A program made the position numbers and the translations under genes. Shown here one piece after another: positions 58,321 through 64,000 of a DNA stretch of 64,000 nt. Origin of the DNA: Glandiceps talaboti (taxonomy: Eukaryota > Hemichordata > Enteropneusta > Spengelidae); NCBI RefSeq assembly GCF_964340395.1, contig NC_135570.1, forward strand, positions 12,644,822 through 12,708,821. The letters are read 5' to 3'. Within the stretch, counting starts at the first letter, position 1. Every line of letters begins with the position of its first letter. The notes under the pieces were generated by a model. The model worked only from the letters and a program-made list of their open reading frames with translations, was not told where the DNA came from and ran no database searches.

Positions 58321-60995
58321 TTACCAGCGCCCAGAACAAAAACAACGTTACAAAATGAATTTGAATCTTCAACAAGTTCCAGACTTTTCCACAGCTGCTG
58401 TTTTCAAGAAGTTTGACTTGAATATTGACAATGGTGTAATCATTGTTCATGTGCCATGTGAACATTATGCAAGAAACTGTCTGATAATGTAGTAACATCA
58501 TGTCATTAATATTTTGATAATTTTACAAAAACATACCACTGTTTACTGACCAAATATTATCATTTCTTGGTATCATTGGCTGACATGAACAGTTCATGTG
58601 CCTGGAGGAGTTTCTATTCATGAAATACATACCAAACAAGAATACGTGTAATTTTGAAAAAAATATAATTTTGCAGGGTAAAATTCTATTGGAAATATCT
58701 AAATTTGAACACAGTTTTTTGTTAAGGCTGTGAGTGACTATACAAATCTGGTATTGATATTGTGTAAATTGTAACAGGTTTCATCCTGTGTTATAAGTAT
58801 TCTAAAATCTTGACAGAGAAACACAGTTCTAGAGTACTAACAATACAAATCAATATTTTTCACTATTCTGATTTTGTTATTGTGTTTGTGTCTGCCTTAA
58901 AGTAAGTCCTTGAAGACAGCCCAACAGATCAATATATTGTTCATTGTCTGTATTGTTATCAGTGACAATTCTGTTCTCAGAAACATGACATCAGTAAGTT
59001 TGTGTGTTTTTGTCTGGAGGGCAAATGTGTAAAGTCTGTTAAAGTTCCCATGGCTTTTTTAGCAGCGTTTCCTTCCCAAAGTCTGGTTCAAATGTAAAAA
59101 AAAACGATGGCTGTTAAAGTATAGTTCTGATAACACGACCGAAAGTTATGACTGCAAGTAATATTTTACCTGTTCAAATCGACGCTTTGTCAATTATTAA
59201 AGGAAACCACTAATTGAATCTGAAAGGAATCTACACCAAGTCTAGTAAAATATCAAACAGATCACCTCAAAACTTTTGTTAAAATTTATCAAGTAGACAC
59301 TTTGTAATTGAGGTATTCTGTGCCTTGTTCAAAACATGAATGGAACTTTGAAGTACAACGAAAAAACCTGGAAATTCAGAATTCATCAAATTCAACCTGT
59401 TTTATTTTGTCACCCTCAACTTATATTTCAAAATTTCCAGAATCTAAAACATGAAAATACTTATTAGTAGCAGCCAACATTCTATTTGAAGTTGTACATA
59501 TACATGTTATTGGCCTAACTGAAGTTTTGAGGAACAGCTGACATTATTTAAGAGATCACAACTGATATTTTCATTTATTCGAATTTCACCTGTTATACCA
59601 GATTTTGCCAAAGTTATAAAGGGTGCTGACAACAAAGATTTACTACCTGCGAAAAAATTCCACATTTTACCAAATACCCAATATTTCATTCAACCCTTTG
59701 ATTTCCACTCAATGCGAACTCTTCCAAAGAATAAAAGTGAGGCTACAATACCTATCGAGTGAAAGGACAAAGACTTCCTGACACGCTGTTATGTTACACA
59801 CACTACACTACACTTGTATTCCAGCACTGTTCGTGTTACTCTCGGAGTACTGAACCGCTAACATCATAACATCGACAAATTGATTCTACAAAACTAATCA
59901 GCTGATGTAAATTTGCAAACATACCCACAGTGATTTAATTTTTTTCTACCACTTCTCCCAATTTAGATGGATTAAACTGATTGACACAGATCAAAAAAGC
60001 AATTTATTGATTGCCACTCTAGCTTATTGTTAAAACAGTCACATAGGAAAATAATTACCAGTCAATGTTTCCACTGTGTTTACAAGCACTACAAACTAGA
60101 GTATGTAATTATACAATTTATCACTAGGGGGTCATTAACTTGCCAATTGCTAAAACCCTGGATTACCTTCCATTAAAATGTACTCCCAGAATCCCTTGCT
60201 GTGCGACCTTTGACCTGTAAATGGCCTTTAAAACCAAAGACATAGGAGTTATGGAGTTCGAACAACTGCAATCGAAAATTAAATCTAATCTTTACATCAA
60301 GTACGTATCAAATAACTACACACTTTTGCTAATGAAATTTTCAATCAAACTTTTTACAATTACAGGTCAGAAGTGCAACGTACTCCATTATGATAGAGAA
60401 GTAATAAATATCTTCATTTGAGTCATGCATGTAAATTTTCACTTACAAGTATAAACATGAAGCTTTTTTAAAATTGTTTTGCTGTTTGTTTTTCACAACA
60501 AAATATATCTAGAAAGCTTGTCAGCTTTTTTTTATTATAAACAATGGGCAACAATATAGAACAATGGACGAAATGTACAATAGATGCACATTTACATTAA
60601 GTTAAGGAGTTTGGATAAAGGTTAGGTTAGGTTAAAGAACACTGTCAGACTCCCTAGCATACACCTAATTTATATCATTTGTAATGAGTCGACACTGTTA
60701 TACATGTGCCTGTAGGCTTGACTACAAGGTAATCACATATCAGTGCTAATAATTTCAATTTACAGACCAGAAACAATTCTCGGTACCCCTGCAGTAGCAT
60801 TTTACCTCATGCTAGAGGGTCAAAATACAACAAATGGTCGATTTATTCTCATATTCCCCTACAGTAATAAGTGTAGCATGAGGTGTCAAAGTCATAGCAT
60901 CAACCAAGAAATAAACTGATTGTTACTTTTTTGACTATTTCATCTACTGAGCTACTATGGCATAAAATTCACGTCAACTACATGTAATAAAGTTC
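58321..60995. other. Non-coding DNA without recognised features
   Basis: It holds a GACCTTTGACCT direct repeat at 60205-60216 and a short (GGTTA)n run at about 60618. No exons were recognised. Confidence 0.5.
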
Positions 60996-60996
60996 A

Positions 60997-61270
60997 ACTC
61001 AGAAACATTGCATGCATTTATCGTGAACACCTCAGAAACCCTGTCTAATTCTACTGTGAACACTGTGTACATTTATTGTGAACACCTCAGAAACCCTGTC
61101 TAATTCTAATATGAACTCCAAAACACTGCGTATAATACTGCGAACACCTCAGAAACTCTGCATATATTTATTGTGAACAACTCAGAAACACTGCATACAT
61201 TTACTATGAACAACTCAGAAACCTTGCGTATCTTTATCGTGAAAACCTCCAAAACCCTGCATACATACAT
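60997..61270. repeat. Minisatellite built on GTGAACACCTCAGAAACCCTG
   Basis: GAACA(C/A)CTCAGAAACNCTG occurs at about 61024, 61080, 61141, 61175 and 61208, and GAAAACCTCCAAAACCCTG at about 61240. Steps are 33-60 bp because some units include a TCTAATTCTA spacer. It ends just before the inverted-repeat element at 61279. Confidence 0.85.
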
Positions 61271-61278
61271 GTATCCCA

Positions 61279-63791
61279 TTAAGGTTGAGATGCAGGTTCG
61301 TTAGCTCATTTTTCCTCCATCACATTTCACAGTAAAGACAAGATAAATATACCATTTTTTTCATTAATTATGTCGAGTCTTTGTATGAAGTTGTGGTTTC
61401 TGTGGTGATTTTTTACATTTTTAACCATATTATTGATCTGTACCCAAAAACTGTGTTTTTTGACGATTTTCACTTAAAGCTATTTAACTTTTACAAACAG
61501 TTGAATATAGTCCTCTTTTCGACTTCAAATGAAAGCTATGTACATAAACAAAAAAACGTTCCTCCGGATTTTTTATTTTGTCTCTCATTGTCTTGTTATA
61601 ATCATCCAAAGTTGTATTTTTGTGTTTTTTGCATAAATTACCGCTTTTCACACTTCTCAACGCAATATCTCTTGATTCCCTCAAAAACTAAACAATCCGG
61701 AGGAACGTTTTTTCGACACACTGTCTCCGAGTATTGTCTCCAAATTTGACGCAGCTGGGACGTTCTGACGCAAAGTTAAATAGCTTTGAACTTCACACAG
61801 TATACAAAATAAAGAACGTAGAAAAATGCTAATTAACACAATTGGACTCCTTCCGCCCGACAAAAGCTTTCAAATTCGACAGACATTGCAACAGCTGTTT
61901 TCTGTGACTTGCAAATATGTTACTCAATCCTTGCCATTTGGTTGTGTACGTTGCTTTGCTACAGACATGAAGAAAATCGGGTATTTTAGGAGGGTCATGA
62001 AATGCTACAGATAGAAACGTGTTTGTTTCCCGCGATAAAGGTGTCAAGTCATCTATTATTCATCTACGGGTGGAGACTTTGGTTTAATCTTTTAATACGG
62101 TACGCGTGCCGTTCTCGACATTACATAGTATACTTTCTGGTTTGGATTCGAAGCTCTTGCTCTACGCAGTTGGTGTTCGTGTTTTGATTCGAATATGGGC
62201 TACGTTCCATATTCCTGCTCATGTATTAGGCATTGCTACGTTGTTGGTGTTTCGTTGAAGACACACAATAAAAAAAGTTAATCCTTTCCCTGAAATCAAA
62301 TTTCCACACCACGACACCGTACGACATCTGGAATGTTATACAAATTGTAAGGAGTGTTACAAAACTACGGTATAAATAATGGTACTTGAACTCACGTCAA
62401 CAGTTTTTCTTCCACTGCGAGTGACGTTTTATGATACTCGGAGTCGTAGTAGACATTACCTCATTTATTTAAACTACTTGTACCTTCAAAATCTCCATTT
62501 TATAACTTTAATAGCCTTGAGGATCGCTCGGTGCCAAATTCTTTGCCGTTTACGTTCAGACAGCGTCATCGTAGACGCAAATAAACAACGCAACGCACGT
62601 ATACTACTACAGTACATGTGACTCGGTGTCGACGTGTCTCGAAAGTTCACGAAGGATCGAGCCGTGATAAGCCGATCGTTAGAGTGTGGTTGCCACACTC
62701 AATTTATAGGACCTTAACCCTAATAATATAATATAGTATGTGAAGAGGACGTTGTCAAAATCCACCAACGCGAAAGTTCAAAGCTAGTCTACGGCCACGT
62801 TCTGTGAATCTTACAGAAACAGAAATGTAATACCCGGAAATCGCCGATGCAATGTCACGCATCTGACGTGAACTCTCAAGTCTCGAAGATAGCGTGGTTC
62901 ATTTTCGATGCGCCAACGTGTTGATTAAATCGTTTTATTTTTGTAAACATCATTTTTTTTCGATCGGCTAAAACAATTAGCCTGCAATACTGTTAGATAT
63001 TCGAGATTTGTATTTTTTTTTTACATGCATGGTACTTGAAAACCGTCATCTAATACATCGCCGTCGCGTCGGGTACACTTGAAGGCTGTAGACTAGTGTA
63101 GTCACAGTCGCTTGTAAACTGTTATTCCTTTCCTAAATGGTTTTATTCTTGTCTATAACGGTCCTAATACAGAACAATGACGTTATTATAGGGATTGGCG
63201 ATATTCTTATGAAATCGGTAGCAATGTCATACCCCCCCCCCTCTCCCCCTACGTGTTGTATGTAACTTGTAAGTACCATTTAGGAAAGGAGTAACAGTTT
63301 ACAAGCGACTGTGCGGCTGTAGTGCAGTGTAGGCCGCTTCACTGTAACGTTTTTAGCCGATGCACTGGTCAAAATCAACGTGCATAAGTCCAGGTTCAAA
63401 GGAGGTATTTTTTTTACTTTTTATTGGTTATAACCAAATTTACCGAGTTTGATTGGTTTTGTACAACACAGCTAAGAGATAATGTCACGTCAGTCATTGC
63501 ACAGAGGCCTACTAGCTATGGCTCATTTGCATATGAAAAGACACTCTTCTGTAATCAACGTTTCTGTCAATCTTCTTTATGTATGCAAATCTTTGTACAT
63601 AAACATTCAGGAATGAAACCATATAAAACACATATAGCGTTAGAGTTTTTTCATTTCAAATTTATTAATGGAAAAAATGAACGATTTTCAAAAAATCTTT
63701 TAACCAAATGATGGCACATACCACGAAGCTTCATAATGAGCAAAAAAAAAAAAGGCCAAAATTCACCAACGAACCTGCATCTCATCCTTAA
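61279..63791. mobile_element. 2.5-kb CpG-rich element with TTAA-flanked 24-bp terminal inverted repeats
   Basis: The left end at 61279-61302 starts TTAAGGTTGAGATGCAGG. The right end at 63768-63791 is its inverted copy (CCTGCATCTCATCCTTAA) with a single mismatch over 24 bp, and weaker similarity continues inward. TTAA at both outer edges would fit a piggyBac-like target-site rule. The interior is distinctly CpG-rich compared with the rest of the window and holds two nested inverted repeats. The longest frames (61381-61749, 62379-62621, 63424-63711 on plus) show no transposase motif, so it is probably non-autonomous. It might alternatively include a promoter. Confidence 0.6.
63103..63313. repeat. 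Nested inverted repeat with 38-bp arms
   Basis: The arms are 63103-63140 and 63276-63313. They start CACAGTCGCTTGTAAACTGT and match in inverted form with one mismatch. The 135-bp spacer holds a C run at about 63232-63241. Weaker pairing extends outward about 20 bp. Confidence 0.88.
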
Positions 63792-64000
63792 ACTGTATAC
63801 AAACAGAAACCATACATGCTACTGGTAGTACACAACTGACAGGATTTGAGTTCTGGAAGTATTTCCTATCCCTAGTAGTAGTAGGGAAACTCAATTCCAG
63901 TACAAGCAGTAGCAGGACGGATATACCAGTTTCTATCACTACCTTCTGTTATGTCATCACATAACGAGAGAGAATAACCACAACTCATATTCATACATGT

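Larger units (their letters stand above)
32021..64000 (-). other. Upstream intron or 5' region of DLG5 (no further exon found)
   Basis: The N-terminal CARD-like exons were searched for on the minus strand by reading the open frames and splice-like sites here. None was convincing, so the 5' end is probably beyond 64000, making this intron at least 32 kb. A CpG-rich interval near 61.7-63.4 kb could instead be a promoter but is bounded by transposon-type inverted repeats. Individual repeats are listed separately. Confidence 0.55.

Noticed and set aside
60600-60640. AAGGTTAGGTTAGGTTAAAG, resembling an insect-type telomeric repeat.
   Set aside because: Only two full units within unique sequence; too short to mean a telomere or internal telomeric array.
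61381-61749. A 122-codon plus-strand frame inside the TTAA-bounded element, considered as a transposase or small protein.
   Set aside because: It spans an imperfect inverted repeat, has no transposase motif, and its two halves mirror each other in DNA.
61829-62047. Minus-strand frame considered as the missing N-terminal (CARD-like) DLG5 exon.
   Set aside because: The peptide shows no CARD-like pattern or DLG5 similarity, and an equally long frame opens on the plus strand.
1-64000. Searches by eye for CRISPR arrays, rRNA, bacterial operons, viral or LTR-element genes.
   Set aside because: None found. The tandem repeats lack the regular repeat/unique-spacer structure of CRISPR, and no gag, pol or integrase-like frame of useful length exists.

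Overview
This is animal (bilaterian) nuclear DNA. It is AT-rich and mostly CpG-poor, with long introns, many microsatellites and minisatellites, and several fold-back (hairpin) transposon remnants. There are no operons, ribosome binding sites or bacterial-type genes. The repeat content would fit a marine invertebrate such as a hemichordate, echinoderm, lophotrochozoan or similar, but the sequence alone does not decide the phylum.

Only one gene is supported: part of a DLG5 orthologue (Discs large homologue 5, a MAGUK scaffold) on the minus strand. Seven coding exons join in frame without a break, giving about 768 residues. In transcript order they are 32020-31958 (Ser-rich linker), 7459-5875 (one 1.6-kb coiled-coil exon), 4221-4089 (acidic linker), 2844-2723 and 1342-1240 (PDZ1), and 903-727 and 125-1 (PDZ2, cut by the window edge). 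All internal introns have GT..AG boundaries and the codon phases match at every junction. The N-terminal exons (CARD-like region) were not found and probably lie beyond base 64000. The C-terminal exons (later PDZ domains, SH3, guanylate kinase-like) lie beyond base 1.

Layout: 1-7459 is the compact exon-bearing part. 7460-31957 is a 24.5-kb intron with a large (AC)n/(ATAC)n block, several minisatellites, a 179-bp tandem duplication and a small CpG-richer patch near 17 kb that could be an internal promoter. 32021-64000 lies upstream of the first exon seen and holds an octamer-plus-forkhead minisatellite, CCAAT arrays, several hairpin elements, one tRNA-like sequence, a possible LINE scrap, and a 2.5-kb CpG-rich element (61279-63791) bounded by 24-bp terminal inverted repeats that begin with TTAA. 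Most other open reading frames are shadows of the coiled-coil exon or products of simple repeats.

No new multi-gene system is visible. The best leads are the TTAA-bounded CpG-rich element, the TTAA hairpin at 36 kb, repeated transcription-factor-like motifs carried in minisatellites, and the intron-free coiled-coil exon of DLG5.
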